DNA of 64,000 nt from contig JAZUBT010000014.1 of NCBI GenBank assembly GCA_045638685.1, forward strand, positions 1-64,000, given 5' to 3'. Position numbers and translations under genes: made by a program. Positions 50,631-59,466 of this stretch are shown here, piece by piece; the stretch's first letter is position 1; the number at the start of each line of letters is the position of its first letter. This DNA comes from SIG673 sp045638685 (lineage in GTDB: Bacteria; Bacillota; Clostridia; Oscillospirales; CAG-272). Below the pieces are notes generated by a model that was not told the DNA's origin, made no database searches, and saw only the letters and a list, made by a program, of their open reading frames with translations.

Positions 50631-52508
50631 TTATTTCTTGCTTATTGCGCCGAACTTACAGCTATCGATACATACGCCGCACTTTACGCACTTAGTCTGG
50701 TCGATAACAAACGGCTTCTTAATTTCTCCGCTGATTGCGCCGACAGGACACTTCTTGGCACAGAGCGAGCAGCCCTTACACTTACCGGGATCAATTACAA
50801 TCTTAGCGAGCTTCGAGCAGCAGCCTGCGGGACAACGCTTCTCGTAAACGTGCGCCTCATACTCCTCGCGGAAATAACGAAGGGTTGAGAGAACAGGGTT
50901 AGGAGCAGTCTGTCCGAGTCCGCAAAGCGAGGACGTCTTAATAGCATTGGCAAGCTCTTCAAGCTTTTCAATATCGCCATCCTCACCCTTACCGTCTGTG
51001 ATTTTATTGAGAAGTTCAAGCATTCTCTTGGTTCCTTCACGGCAAGGAGTACACTTACCGCAGGATTCATCAACGGTAAACTCAAGGAAGAATTTAGCAA
51101 TGTCAACCATACAGTTATCTTCGTCCATAACTATAAGTCCGCCTGAACCCATCATGGAGCCGATAGCCATAAGAGAGTCATAGTCAACGGGAGTATCAAG
51201 AAGGGACGGAGGAATACATCCGCCGGAAGGACCTCCGGTCTGTGCCGCCTTGAACTTCTTGCCGTTCGGGATACCGCCTCCGATGTCGAAGATGATTTCT
51301 CTTACGGTGGTTCCCATCGGAACCTCAACAAGTCCTGTGTTAACTATCTTTCCACCGAGAGCGAATACCTTAGTACCCTTAGACTTTTCGGTACCCATGG
51401 ACTTAAACCACTCTGCACCGTTAAGTATAATCTGAGGAATATTAGCGTAGGTTTCAACGTTGTTAAGTACGGTAGGCTTTCCGAAAACACCCTTTACTGC
51501 GGGGAACGGAGGACGCGGACGCGGCTCTCCTCTCTTACCCTCAATAGATGTCATAAGAGCGGTTTCCTCTCCGCAAACAAATGCTCCCGCACCGAGTCTG
51601 ATTTCAAGGTCGAAGCAGAAATCCGTTCCGAAAATATTTTTTCCGAGAAGTCCCTTTTCTCTTGCCTGATTGATAGCAAGTGCAAGACGCTTAACAGCAA
51701 TCGGATACTCTGCGCGGACGTAGATATATCCCTGGTCTGCGCCTATAACGTAACCGGCAATAGCCATAGCCTCTATAAGCGAGTGGGGATCTCCTTCAAG
51801 AACGGAGCGGTCCATAAATGCTCCCGGGTCGCCCTCGTCTCCGTTACAGCAAACGTACTTTTTAACATTTCCTCTGTTACCCGATGCGAATTTCCATTTA
51901 AGACCGGTCGGGAAGCCTGCGCCTCCTCTTCCTCTGAGTCCGGAATCGAGCATAATGTTAATTATGTCCTCGGGGCTGTACTCAAAGAGACATTTTGCGA
52001 GCGCCTGATAACCGTCGAACGCTATGTAATCCTCGATAACCTCGGGATCAACAACTCCACAGTTTCTGAGCGCGACACGCTGCTGCTTCTTATAGAAATG
52101 CATATCGAAGAGCTTTTCCTTAACCTCTCCGGTGGTCTTCTCGTGATAAACGAGGTCGTCTATGATTTTTCCGCCGACTATGTGCTCGTCAACTATTCTC
52201 GCTACGTTTTCAATCTGGCACTGAGCGTAGAATACGCCTTCCGGATAAACGATAACGATAGGTCCGAGCTCACAAAGTCCGAAGCAACCGGTACGGACTA
52301 TCTGAACGGAATCGGTAAGGCCTCTTTCGGCGAGCTGAGCAGTAAACTCATCAATAAGCTTATTGGAGCCGGAGGAAGTACATCCGGTTCCGCCGCAAAC
52401 GAGAACCTGTCTCTTATATTTAATGTTTTCTGTTGCCTTATGTGTATGGCGCATGCTAATCTGAGGAAGAGCTTCCGCCTGTATTTTCTTAAGTTCTTCT
52501 AACGTCAT
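50631..52508 (-). CDS. hydB: NADH-binding hydrogenase subunit (HydB / NuoF-like)
   Basis: 625 residues. An N-terminal thioredoxin-like [2Fe-2S] domain (VLVCGGTGCTSSGS) is followed by the NuoF core with NADH/FMN binding (GLRGRGGAGFPTGLKW, then CNGDEGDPGAF), the SLBB region and the N3-type cluster ESCGKCTPCREGTKRM. The C-terminus adds two ferredoxin clusters (CKGCSLCAKKCPVGAI and CVKCGVCIDSCKFGAI). GGAGGGG precedes the ATG. This domain order is that of HydB in electron-bifurcating HydABC hydrogenases. It lies 17 bases from each neighbour's coding end/start region, as expected in one operon. Confidence 0.95.
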   Translation of the reverse strand: MTLEELKKIQAEALPQISMRHTHKATENIKYKRQVLVCGGTGCTSSGSNKLIDEFTAQLAERGLTDSVQIVRTGCFGLCELGPIVIVYPEGVFYAQCQIENVARIVDEHIVGGKIIDDLVYHEKTTGEVKEKLFDMHFYKKQQRVALRNCGVVDPEVIEDYIAFDGYQALAKCLFEYSPEDIINIMLDSGLRGRGGAGFPTGLKWKFASGNRGNVKKYVCCNGDEGDPGAFMDRSVLEGDPHSLIEAMAIAGYVIGADQGYIYVRAEYPIAVKRLALAINQAREKGLLGKNIFGTDFCFDLEIRLGAGAFVCGEETALMTSIEGKRGEPRPRPPFPAVKGVFGKPTVLNNVETYANIPQIILNGAEWFKSMGTEKSKGTKVFALGGKIVNTGLVEVPMGTTVREIIFDIGGGIPNGKKFKAAQTGGPSGGCIPPSLLDTPVDYDSLMAIGSMMGSGGLIVMDEDNCMVDIAKFFLEFTVDESCGKCTPCREGTKRMLELLNKITDGKGEDGDIEKLEELANAIKTSSLCGLGQTAPNPVLSTLRYFREEYEAHVYEKRCPAGCCSKLAKIVIDPGKCKGCSLCAKKCPVGAISGEIKKPFVIDQTKCVKCGVCIDSCKFGAISKK

Positions 52509-52525
52509 TTCTATCCCCTCCTAAA

Positions 52526-53002
52526 TCAATATTTTGCAAGGATATCTTTTATCATATCAGGAGTAAGCTTACCGTAAACGTCTTCGTTTATGGTCATAAC
52601 CGGAGCAAGTCCGCAGCATCCGAGACAACGGGTATCCTGAATGGTGAATTTTCCGTCTTCTGTTGTTTCATTAGAGGTAATACCGAGTTCCTTTTCTACC
52701 TCAGCGAGAACCGCCGCGCTGCCTTTAACGTAGCAAGCGGTACCCTGACAAACGCTTATGATATTGTCGCCCTTGGGCTGAAGCGAGAACTGAGCGTAGA
52801 AGGTAGCGACGCCGTAAACCTCCGTAACCGGGATTCCGAGCGAGTCCGCTATGAGTAACTGGGTTTCGAGTGAGAGATAACCAAAAGATTCCTGAGCGTA
52901 CTGCATGACGGGCATGAGCGGTCCGGGCATACTCTTATGCTCTTCGATAAACGCTTTAAGCTCTTCGGTCTTTTTCGCTATCTGTTCGGGTGTAAGTGCC
53001 AT
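52526..53002 (-). CDS. hydC: [2Fe-2S] hydrogenase subunit (HydC / NuoE-like)
   Basis: 158 residues from the ATG at 53002, set by AGGAGG; further in-frame sequence upstream overlaps the promoter. It is a NuoE-type protein with a small helical N-terminus (PGPLMPVMQYAQESFGYLS) and a thioredoxin-like [2Fe-2S] fold whose Cys are in VCQGTACYVKGS and DTRCLGCCGLAPV. It passes electrons between HydB and HydA. It is the first gene of the hydCBA operon, with a promoter just upstream. Confidence 0.95.
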   Translation of the reverse strand: MALTPEQIAKKTEELKAFIEEHKSMPGPLMPVMQYAQESFGYLSLETQLLIADSLGIPVTEVYGVATFYAQFSLQPKGDNIISVCQGTACYVKGSAAVLAEVEKELGITSNETTEDGKFTIQDTRCLGCCGLAPVMTINEDVYGKLTPDMIKDILAKY

Positions 53003-53047
53003 AACATATCCTCCTAAATAAAAGTTAATATTTTTTATATCGTGAAT

Positions 53048-53076
53048 ATTATACCATAGTTGCTTTCTTTTTTCAA
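53048..53076 (-). promoter_or_regulatory. Promoter of the hydCBA operon
   Basis: Read on minus: TTGAAA (53071-53076), 17-bp spacer, TATAAT (53048-53053). Confidence 0.85.
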
Positions 53077-53246
53077 TCCCTAAACGCAAAAATTAATAAT
53101 TTAGTTACTTATCAAATTTTTACAAATCGCGTGATTATTCTTTGATTTTCGACTTTGCTTTTTCTCTCGTAAACCTCGGATGCCTTCAGATACAATTCTA
53201 CGTGAATTTTATTCAGATTCGTAATCAAGTCCATCCTGCTGCTAAA
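53077..53246. other. Intergenic region with no recognised feature
   Basis: About 170 bases between the hyd promoter and the YdbC-like gene terminator; no gene, RNA fold or repeat seen. Confidence 0.5.
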
Positions 53247-53248
53247 AA

Positions 53249-53281
53249 ACAAAAACCGCAGAATTTCTCTGCGGTTTTGTT
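53249..53281 (-). terminator. Intrinsic terminator after the YdbC-like gene
   Basis: AAAACCGCAGAGAAATTCTGCGGTTTTTG in form: AACCGCAGA/TCTGCGGTT stem with T-run on minus. Confidence 0.85.
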
Positions 53282-53318
53282 TTATAAAAGTGTCGCGCTA
53301 AACTATGCGGTTTCTTGA

Positions 53319-53543
53319 TTAGTCAAGGTCAATAGAAGCAAGAACGTTCTTAAGCTCTTTTATCTCAGCAGCCGTAAGAGTTATTCCTTTACCCATTCTC
53401 TCCATGTCGTCAGACCACGTACGAATATCGTAAACAGGCTCTCTTTCGTTCCAGCTTATAAGATTTAAAGCCTTCTTCCAGCCGTTTCCGGTTTCGGAAA
53501 GGACTCCAACCTCTTTTACTACCTCGTATTTAATCTCTGCCAT
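53319..53543 (-). CDS. PC4/YdbC-type single-stranded DNA-binding protein
   Basis: 74 residues, full length for YdbC-like proteins. The family pattern is clear: IKYEVVKEVGVLSETGNGW, KALNLISWNEREPVYDIRTW and GKGITLTAAEIKEL. The fold is the homodimeric PC4 coactivator type that binds ssDNA and probably RNA without sequence preference; the exact cell role is unknown. It is monocistronic with its own promoter at 53598-53626 and a terminator. Confidence 0.9.
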   Translation of the reverse strand: MAEIKYEVVKEVGVLSETGNGWKKALNLISWNEREPVYDIRTWSDDMERMGKGITLTAAEIKELKNVLASIDLD

Positions 53544-53597
53544 TTCCGCGTCCCCTTTCTTTAAATAAAATAATTTATTTTTTACGTATATGTTTAG

Positions 53598-53626
53598 AGT
53601 ATATCATATTATTTTATTATTGTCAA
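53598..53626 (-). promoter_or_regulatory. Promoter of the YdbC-like gene
   Basis: Read on minus: TTGACA (53621-53626), 17-bp spacer, TATACT (53598-53603). Confidence 0.88.
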
Positions 53627-53969
53627 GGGGTTTTTTGTTTATTTTTACATAAAATGCAAATAAATTGTAAAAAAAAGCTAAATTTTAGAGTTTAAAATTC
53701 ACAAATTCTTTTCGATTTAGTCTAAGTCGTTCTTTTTTAAAACAATTATCAAACGTTTTACTATGTGTTTTAGGTAATTTTAACCAAGCGCATTTTACAT
53801 TCATTTTGCATTCAAAAGCTATAATTAATAATAATGTATAATTAATATAATAAGGTAAGATTAATTACGTCTCAACACTTAAAAACCCAAGATAAAACTG
53901 CACTTTTCGACTATTAATATGTTATTTCAAGCATTTTTACGTTATATAGATACGCAATAAGACGTTTTA
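53627..53969. other. AT-rich intergenic region without a recognised feature
   Basis: About 340 bases. TATAAT-like words occur near 53819 and 53841 on plus but without a -35 at proper spacing or a following gene. No terminator for the ygiQ gene is visible. Confidence 0.5.
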
Positions 53970-55997
53970 CTACCTTTTCTTCTTCGGCTTTGCCCAGCCC
54001 TTTTTTCTTTCAAACGGCTTCTTGGCTTCACTTACCTTAGGGCGACTGCTTCGTCCGTGTGTAAGAGCCTTCCTTTTCGTCTGCGCCTTTTCGCCCTCTG
54101 CTCTTTTTTCTTTAAATACGGCCGTTTTCTTTCCTGCGGCAGATTTTTTCATTTCTCCGCCGGCTCTTTTAGGCTGCCTTCCACGGTAACCGCTTTCAGC
54201 CTCCTTCGGTTTTACAAGGCTCTCGCCTCCGTATCCTATAAGGTCGGGGCGTCCGCATTTTTCAAGCGCCTCGCGTACGAGGTCGGCGTTCTTTGGATTC
54301 CCTGACTGCAGTAGCGCTCTTTGGAGCTGTTTTTCGCGATAATCTGTCGCTACGTAAACTCTTTTTCCGCTCAGCGGATTTATTCCAGTATAGTACATAA
54401 CGGTTGAAGCGGTGCCGGGTGTCGGATAAAAATCCTGAACCTGCTCCGGCGTATAACCCCATTTTTTAAGATAAAGAGCAAGCTCTACCGCTTCGTTCAA
54501 AGTGCTTCCGGGATGGCTGGACATAAGATACGGGACGATATACTGCTCCTTTCCCGCTTCCTTAGTAATCTTAAAGAATTTATCTTTAAATCTGTCATAT
54601 ACGTTTATCGCCGGCTTTCCCATCTCTGTAAGAACACCGTCGCAGCAGTGCTCCGGAGCTACCTTAAGCTGACCACTTACGTTGTCCCTTACAAGCTTAC
54701 GGAAAAAAGAATCGTCCTTATCGTATATAAGATAATCATATCTTATTCCGGAACGGATAAATACTTTTTTAACCTTCGGGAGCGCTTCAACGCTCTCTAT
54801 AATTCTCTTAAATTCACTATGGTCGCAGATAAGATTTTTACACGGTGAGGGAGTAAGACACTTTCTGCCCGCGCAAACTCCGTCCTTTAGCTGTTTTTCA
54901 CAAGCAGGGCCTCTGAAATTTGCCGTCGGGCCTCCTATATCGTGTATATATCCCTTAAAGTCCTGCATTTCGGTTATAATTTTTGCCTCTCTTAAAACCG
55001 ATTCCTCACTTCTCGCTCTTACAGAGCGCCCCTGATGGAATGCAAGAGCGCAGAAGTTACAAGCGCCAAAGCACCCTCTGTTATGGGTTACAGAGAACTT
55101 AACCTCCTCTACCCCCGGCACTCCCCCGTCCTTATCGTACATTGGGTGGGGGCGTCTGGAATACGGAAGCGCATATACGTAGTCAAGCTCGTTCTGCTCA
55201 AGCGGAGGCATAGGCGGATTCTGAACAAGCATTTTGCCGTCGTAGTATTCGATAACCGCTCTGCCTCTTACCGCGTCTGTTTCGTTATACTGAACCCTAA
55301 ACGCATCTGAATAGAGCTTTTTGTCGGTTTTAAGGTCGTTAAAGTCGTATCCGCCGACGGTATCAAAAAACACCTTGTCCTCTTTGTTGGCAAGATAGAC
55401 CGTGCCTCGCACGTCTCTTATTTTTCTTATCGGCACACCTTTATCAAGAAGCGCGGCAACCTTACGCAGGATATTTTCGCCCATTCCGTATGTAAGCATA
55501 TCCGCCTTTGAGTCAACGAGTATGCTTCTGCGCACCTTATCATCCCAATAGTCGTAATGCGCAAAACGGCGAAGAGACGCTTCAAGTCCGCCGAGAATTA
55601 CCGGAACGTCTCCGTAGGCCTCTCTTATTCTGTTTGTATAAACGATACATGCCCTATCAGGACGAAGTCCCGTTTTGCCTCCCGGAGAGTAGTAATCGTA
55701 GTTTCTTCTTCGTTTCGCGGCGGTATAATGCGCAACCATTGAGTCGATATTTCCCGCCGTTACAAGAAAGGCAAGGCGCGGTCTTCCAAACTCCTTAAAG
55801 CTTTCCGCGGTTTTATAATCGGGCTGGGAAAGTATCGCTACCCTGTACCCTGCCGCCTCAAGCACTCTTGAAATTATGGACACGCCAAAGCTCGGATGGT
55901 CAACGTAAGCGTCTCCCGTTACGTAAACGAAATCCGCTTGCGCCCATCCTCTTTCCTGCATTTCCTTTTTACTTGTAGGAAGAAAATCGGTGTTCAT
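53970..55997 (-). CDS. YgiQ-family radical SAM protein
   Basis: 675 residues from the ATG at 55997; AAAAGG lies eight bases upstream of it but only two bases from the ATG at 56003. An N-terminal cobalamin-binding-like region (ADFVYVTGDAYVDHPSFGVS) is followed by the radical SAM core with CFGACNFCALAFHQGR (CxxxCxxC) at about 310. The Lys/Arg-rich tail of about 70 residues (GRQPKRAGGEMKKSAAGKKT) suggests nucleic-acid or ribosome contact. The family is widespread but has no proven reaction. It follows infB after a terminator and is probably monocistronic; rbfA, often found after infB, is absent. Confidence 0.9.
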   Translation of the reverse strand: MNTDFLPTSKKEMQERGWAQADFVYVTGDAYVDHPSFGVSIISRVLEAAGYRVAILSQPDYKTAESFKEFGRPRLAFLVTAGNIDSMVAHYTAAKRRRNYDYYSPGGKTGLRPDRACIVYTNRIREAYGDVPVILGGLEASLRRFAHYDYWDDKVRRSILVDSKADMLTYGMGENILRKVAALLDKGVPIRKIRDVRGTVYLANKEDKVFFDTVGGYDFNDLKTDKKLYSDAFRVQYNETDAVRGRAVIEYYDGKMLVQNPPMPPLEQNELDYVYALPYSRRPHPMYDKDGGVPGVEEVKFSVTHNRGCFGACNFCALAFHQGRSVRARSEESVLREAKIITEMQDFKGYIHDIGGPTANFRGPACEKQLKDGVCAGRKCLTPSPCKNLICDHSEFKRIIESVEALPKVKKVFIRSGIRYDYLIYDKDDSFFRKLVRDNVSGQLKVAPEHCCDGVLTEMGKPAINVYDRFKDKFFKITKEAGKEQYIVPYLMSSHPGSTLNEAVELALYLKKWGYTPEQVQDFYPTPGTASTVMYYTGINPLSGKRVYVATDYREKQLQRALLQSGNPKNADLVREALEKCGRPDLIGYGGESLVKPKEAESGYRGRQPKRAGGEMKKSAAGKKTAVFKEKRAEGEKAQTKRKALTHGRSSRPKVSEAKKPFERKKGWAKPKKKR

Positions 55998-56104
55998 ATT
56001 CATTACCTTTTCTTTTTTAGTTAAATGTACTCGGCGCTATTTAAAAAAGCTTAAGCTAAAGCGCCGCAGAATTCCCCTTTGTTTTAAATTAAAACGTATA
56101 ACTA

Positions 56105-56150
56105 ACAAAGAAGGTGTCAGCCCTTTATCGGGACAACACCTTTTTCGTTT
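56105..56150 (-). terminator. Intrinsic terminator of the nusA-infB operon
   Basis: AAAAAGGTGTTGTCCC/GGGCTGACACCTTCTTTG hairpin after infB, T-rich on minus. Confidence 0.82.
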
Positions 56151-56155
56151 AAAAA

Positions 56156-58801
56156 TTAGCGTTCAACCTCAACCATTTCAAAGAATTCGAGTATATCGCC
56201 TTCTCTTATATCGTTGAAGCGTTCTATTCCAACTCCGCACTCATAACCCTCGTTAACCTCTTTAACGTCGTCCTTGAAGCGGCGGAGAGACGCAAGCTTA
56301 TCCTCACAAAGAACAACGGAGTCGCGAAGAATTCTCATCTGGCAGTTTCTCGTAACCTTTCCGTCGGTTATATAGCATCCGGCTATAATTCCAACGCTCG
56401 GAACTCTTATCGCCTGTCTTACCTCTGCATGGCCGAGCAGACTTTCCTTGAAGGTAGGTGCAAGCATACCCTTCATTGCAGCGGTAATCTCCTCTATGCA
56501 GTCGTATATAATTCTGTAAGTTCTTATGTCAACCTTTTGCTTTTCTGCGGATTCAAGCGCCGTCTTATCGGGGCGAACGTTAAATCCTACTATTATCGCG
56601 TTAGACGCGGATGCGAGCATTACGTCGCTTTCTACTATTCCACCCGCGGCAGAGTGTATAACGTTTACCTTTACCTCTTCGTTGGAGAGCTTAAGGAGAG
56701 ACTGCTTTACGGCTTCCGCAGAGCCTATAACGTCTGCTTTAACAATGACGTTAAGATCCTTTACGCTGCCGTCCATATTATCGAACAGCGCCTCAAGGTT
56801 AACCTTGGCGTTAGCCTTAAACTGCTCGTCGCGTATCTTTTCCTTACGCTGCTCGGCAAGTTCCCTTGCCATACGCTCGTTCTCAACGGCATTAAACTCG
56901 TCTCCTGCCGACGGAACCTCGCTGAGACCGTCTATCTCAACGGGAACGGACGGACCTGCGCTCTTTATGTGCTTCCCGTTGTCGTCCTTCATAGCCTTTA
57001 CTCTACCGACTGCGGTTCCGGCTATAATCGTATCTCCAACCTTAAGAGTTCCGTTCTGAACAAGAACCGTCGCAACGGGGCCTCTGCCCTTATCAAGCTT
57101 AGCTTCAATAACGACACCCTTTGCTCTGCGGTTCGGATTTGCCTTCAAATCCTTAAATTCCGCTATGAACAGTACGTTTTCAAGAAGCTCGCTGATACCT
57201 TTTCCGGTAAGCGCGGAAACCGGTGCGCATATAACGTCGCCTCCCCATTCCTCGGGAACGAGCTCGTACTGAGTAAGGGCCTGCTTTACCGCGTCAGGGT
57301 TTGCCGCCGGCTTATCCATTTTATTTATTGCAACTATAATGTCAACGCCTGCCGCCTTAGCGTGGTTAATAGCCTCAACCGTCTGCGGCATTATTCCGTC
57401 GTCCGCAGCTACAACGAGTATCGCTATATCCGTTGACTTAGCACCTCTGGCTCTCATAGAGGTAAACGCCTCGTGTCCGGGAGTGTCAAGGAAGGTAATA
57501 TCCTTGCCGTCAACGCTTACTCTGTAAGCTCCGATATGCTGGGTAATTCCTCCTGCCTCGCCCTGCGTTACCTTGGTATGACGAATCGCGTCAAGAAGCG
57601 AGGTTTTACCGTGGTCAACGTGTCCCATTACGCAGACTACGGGCGCACGGGTGATGAGGGATTCCTCGGAATCCTCCTCCTCGTCAAACAGCTTTTCTTC
57701 TATCGTAACGACAACCTCTTTGGTTACCTTTGCTCCCATTTCGTCGGCTATAAGGTAAGCGGTATCGAAATCGATAGTCTGGTTAACGTTTGCCATAACT
57801 CCGAGCATAAAGAGCTTCTTAATAAGGTCGGATGCGCTTATCTTAAGTCTTACCGCAAGCTCTCCGACTGTAATTTCATCGGGAATGGATACGGAAACGG
57901 GAAGGCGTCTCGCCTTTTCCATCTGCTGCTTACGGAGCTTCTCAAGCTCAAGTCTTTCCTTATCCTTTTCCTTGTCGAACTTTCCGCCCTTCTTACGTCC
58001 GTCAACAACTCTTCCGCCTCTGGTATCGCCGTAATCCTTGCCCGCCTTACTTGCAAGGCTTTCAAGTCTTTCATCGTATTTGGAAAGATCAACCGAGCCT
58101 CCTCTGGTATCGAAAACTCTTGCCTTCTGCTTACCGTTAAATCCGCTACCGGCAGAAGTGCCGATTTCAACTCCACCCTGAAGCTTCGGACGCTGTCCCT
58201 GCTGAGCGTTTTGCTGGGGCTTTTGCGGTTTTTGCTGCTGAGGCTTCTGATTATTTTTAGCAACCTGCGTCGGGGGAGTAAATACCCTCTCCTTCTGCTG
58301 AGGCTTTTTATTCTGTCCATTATCCGCAGAGGGCTTTGCGGTCTCCTGCTTCTTCTCCGCTACTGCGGGAGCCTTTTCCGGAGCCTTTGTCTCCTGCTTT
58401 TTCTCCGCTGCTGCGGGAGCTTTTTCCGGAGTCTTTGTCTCCTGCTTTTTCTCCGCTGCTACGGGAGCTTTTTCCGGAGCCTTTGTCTCCTGCTTCTTCT
58501 CCGCTGCTGCGGGAGCCTTTTCCGGAGTCTTTTCCTCTGCGGCAGCCTCCACTTTGACCTTAAACTCCTCTATTACAGACTCGCCTTTAAGGTAACTGTC
58601 AATGCTGATACCTGCAGTATAACGCTCTTTGATGCTTTCGAAAAGCTTATTGAACGCCTCGGCATTATCCACGGTTATGCTCGAAGTCGTTTTGAAATCG
58701 GCGTAGCCGAGCTCTGTAAACTTTTCTATAAGCTCCTTTGAGCTTTTCATTTTGAGTTCCTTGGCAAGACTGCTTAATTTTATGCTTTGTTTTTCTGCCA
58801 T
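56156..58801 (-). CDS. infB: Translation initiation factor IF-2
   Basis: 881 residues from the ATG at 58801 after AGGAGGTGCAAGTA. The N-terminal IF2_N (KLSSLAKELKMKSSKELIEK) is followed by a long disordered segment. That segment includes four 16-residue repeats (KAPEKAPAAAEKKQET type) and a Gln/Lys-rich stretch. A second IF2_N (LPVSVSIPDEITVGELAVRL) precedes the GTPase domain: GHVDHGKTSLLDAIRH (G1), DTPGHEAFTSMRARG (G3) and NKMDK (G4). C-terminal domains carry the fMet-tRNA site. It is the last gene of the canonical rimP-nusA-ylxR-ylxQ-infB operon. Confidence 0.97.
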   Translation of the reverse strand: MAEKQSIKLSSLAKELKMKSSKELIEKFTELGYADFKTTSSITVDNAEAFNKLFESIKERYTAGISIDSYLKGESVIEEFKVKVEAAAEEKTPEKAPAAAEKKQETKAPEKAPVAAEKKQETKTPEKAPAAAEKKQETKAPEKAPAVAEKKQETAKPSADNGQNKKPQQKERVFTPPTQVAKNNQKPQQQKPQKPQQNAQQGQRPKLQGGVEIGTSAGSGFNGKQKARVFDTRGGSVDLSKYDERLESLASKAGKDYGDTRGGRVVDGRKKGGKFDKEKDKERLELEKLRKQQMEKARRLPVSVSIPDEITVGELAVRLKISASDLIKKLFMLGVMANVNQTIDFDTAYLIADEMGAKVTKEVVVTIEEKLFDEEEDSEESLITRAPVVCVMGHVDHGKTSLLDAIRHTKVTQGEAGGITQHIGAYRVSVDGKDITFLDTPGHEAFTSMRARGAKSTDIAILVVAADDGIMPQTVEAINHAKAAGVDIIVAINKMDKPAANPDAVKQALTQYELVPEEWGGDVICAPVSALTGKGISELLENVLFIAEFKDLKANPNRRAKGVVIEAKLDKGRGPVATVLVQNGTLKVGDTIIAGTAVGRVKAMKDDNGKHIKSAGPSVPVEIDGLSEVPSAGDEFNAVENERMARELAEQRKEKIRDEQFKANAKVNLEALFDNMDGSVKDLNVIVKADVIGSAEAVKQSLLKLSNEEVKVNVIHSAAGGIVESDVMLASASNAIIVGFNVRPDKTALESAEKQKVDIRTYRIIYDCIEEITAAMKGMLAPTFKESLLGHAEVRQAIRVPSVGIIAGCYITDGKVTRNCQMRILRDSVVLCEDKLASLRRFKDDVKEVNEGYECGVGIERFNDIREGDILEFFEMVEVER
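58341..58532 (-). repeat. Four 48-bp tandem repeats inside infB
   Basis: Each unit encodes 16 residues (K-T/A-PEKAP-A/V-AAEKKQET) and is nearly identical at the DNA level. They lie in the disordered linker between the two IF2_N domains and could vary in number between strains. Confidence 0.9.
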
Positions 58802-58845
58802 TACTTGCACCTCCTGCGAACGCCTCGCGCTCGCCTTCTCGTTAG

Positions 58846-59181
58846 TTACTTTGTGTCCTCTGATAATCTGTCCGTCATCGCCTTACAAAATCCCGCGTCG
58901 GTTATTCCTATAACCGAAACAAGGCTGTCGCTTCCGATAATTCTCGCAAGCTCATTTTTATCAACCCAAAGCTTGTAAACCGGAATTCTGTAAAATGACG
59001 AGGTATTGCCTATCCTCTTAATGGTGTTTTGCGAGGCGTCTGCGCTGCAAAGCAGAAGCTTTACGCCGTTTTTTTCTTTTTTACGTATGCTATCAACCAC
59101 ACGCTCGGTTCCGCTGAGAACCTTGCCGGCCTTTTTCGCTATACCTATAAGGGATATTACTTTAGTTTCGTTTTCCGTCAT
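58846..59181 (-). CDS. ylxQ: L7Ae-family RNA-binding protein (YlxQ)
   Basis: 111 residues of the ribosomal L7Ae/L30e/S12e/Gadd45 fold. The N-terminal LIGIAKKAGKVLSGTERVVD and central KLLLCSADASQNTIKRI are characteristic; the kink-turn-binding segment VSVIGITDAGFCKAM follows. Members bind K-turns in RNA. Its start codon overlaps the stop of ylxR by four bases (ATGA), so translation is coupled. The position between ylxR and infB is the standard one in Firmicutes. Confidence 0.92.
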   Translation of the reverse strand: MTENETKVISLIGIAKKAGKVLSGTERVVDSIRKKEKNGVKLLLCSADASQNTIKRIGNTSSFYRIPVYKLWVDKNELARIIGSDSLVSVIGITDAGFCKAMTDRLSEDTK

Positions 59182-59456
59182 ATCTTTTCTTCGGAAAGCT
59201 CTTTTTCAAGTCTTTCGTATATTTCCTCCGGAATCTGTACGTTAAGACCTCCCTCAAGACGCTTACTCTTTCTTGCCTTTTTAAAGCAGGAAAGACTGTG
59301 GCAGATATATGCTCCTCTGCCAGACTTCTTTCCGGTAACGTCAAGCATAACGTCGCCCTCGGGAGTTCTTACTACTCTTATCAGCTGCTTTTTTTCCTTG
59401 GCTTCACCGCACCCGACACAGTGTCTTTCCGGTATTTTTCTCTTTTTTGCTTCCAC
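59178..59456 (-). CDS. ylxR: YlxR (RnpM) RNA-binding protein
   Basis: 92 residues, DUF448. The signature is RHCVGCGEAKEKKQLIRVVR at the N-terminus, then GRGAYICHSLSCFKKARKSKRL. In Bacillus the protein has been linked to control of RNase P activity (hence the name RnpM); rnpB is in this window but 30 kb away. It lies 10 bases after nusA and overlaps ylxQ by four bases. Confidence 0.93.
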   Translation of the reverse strand: MEAKKRKIPERHCVGCGEAKEKKQLIRVVRTPEGDVMLDVTGKKSGRGAYICHSLSCFKKARKSKRLEGGLNVQIPEEIYERLEKELSEEKI

Positions 59457-59466
59457 TTTTTTAACC

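Noticed and set aside
57473..58741. Long open frame on plus (422 codons) antisense to infB
   Set aside because: Mirror of the infB repeats (Leu/Arg/Ser-rich); no ribosome site or homology by eye.
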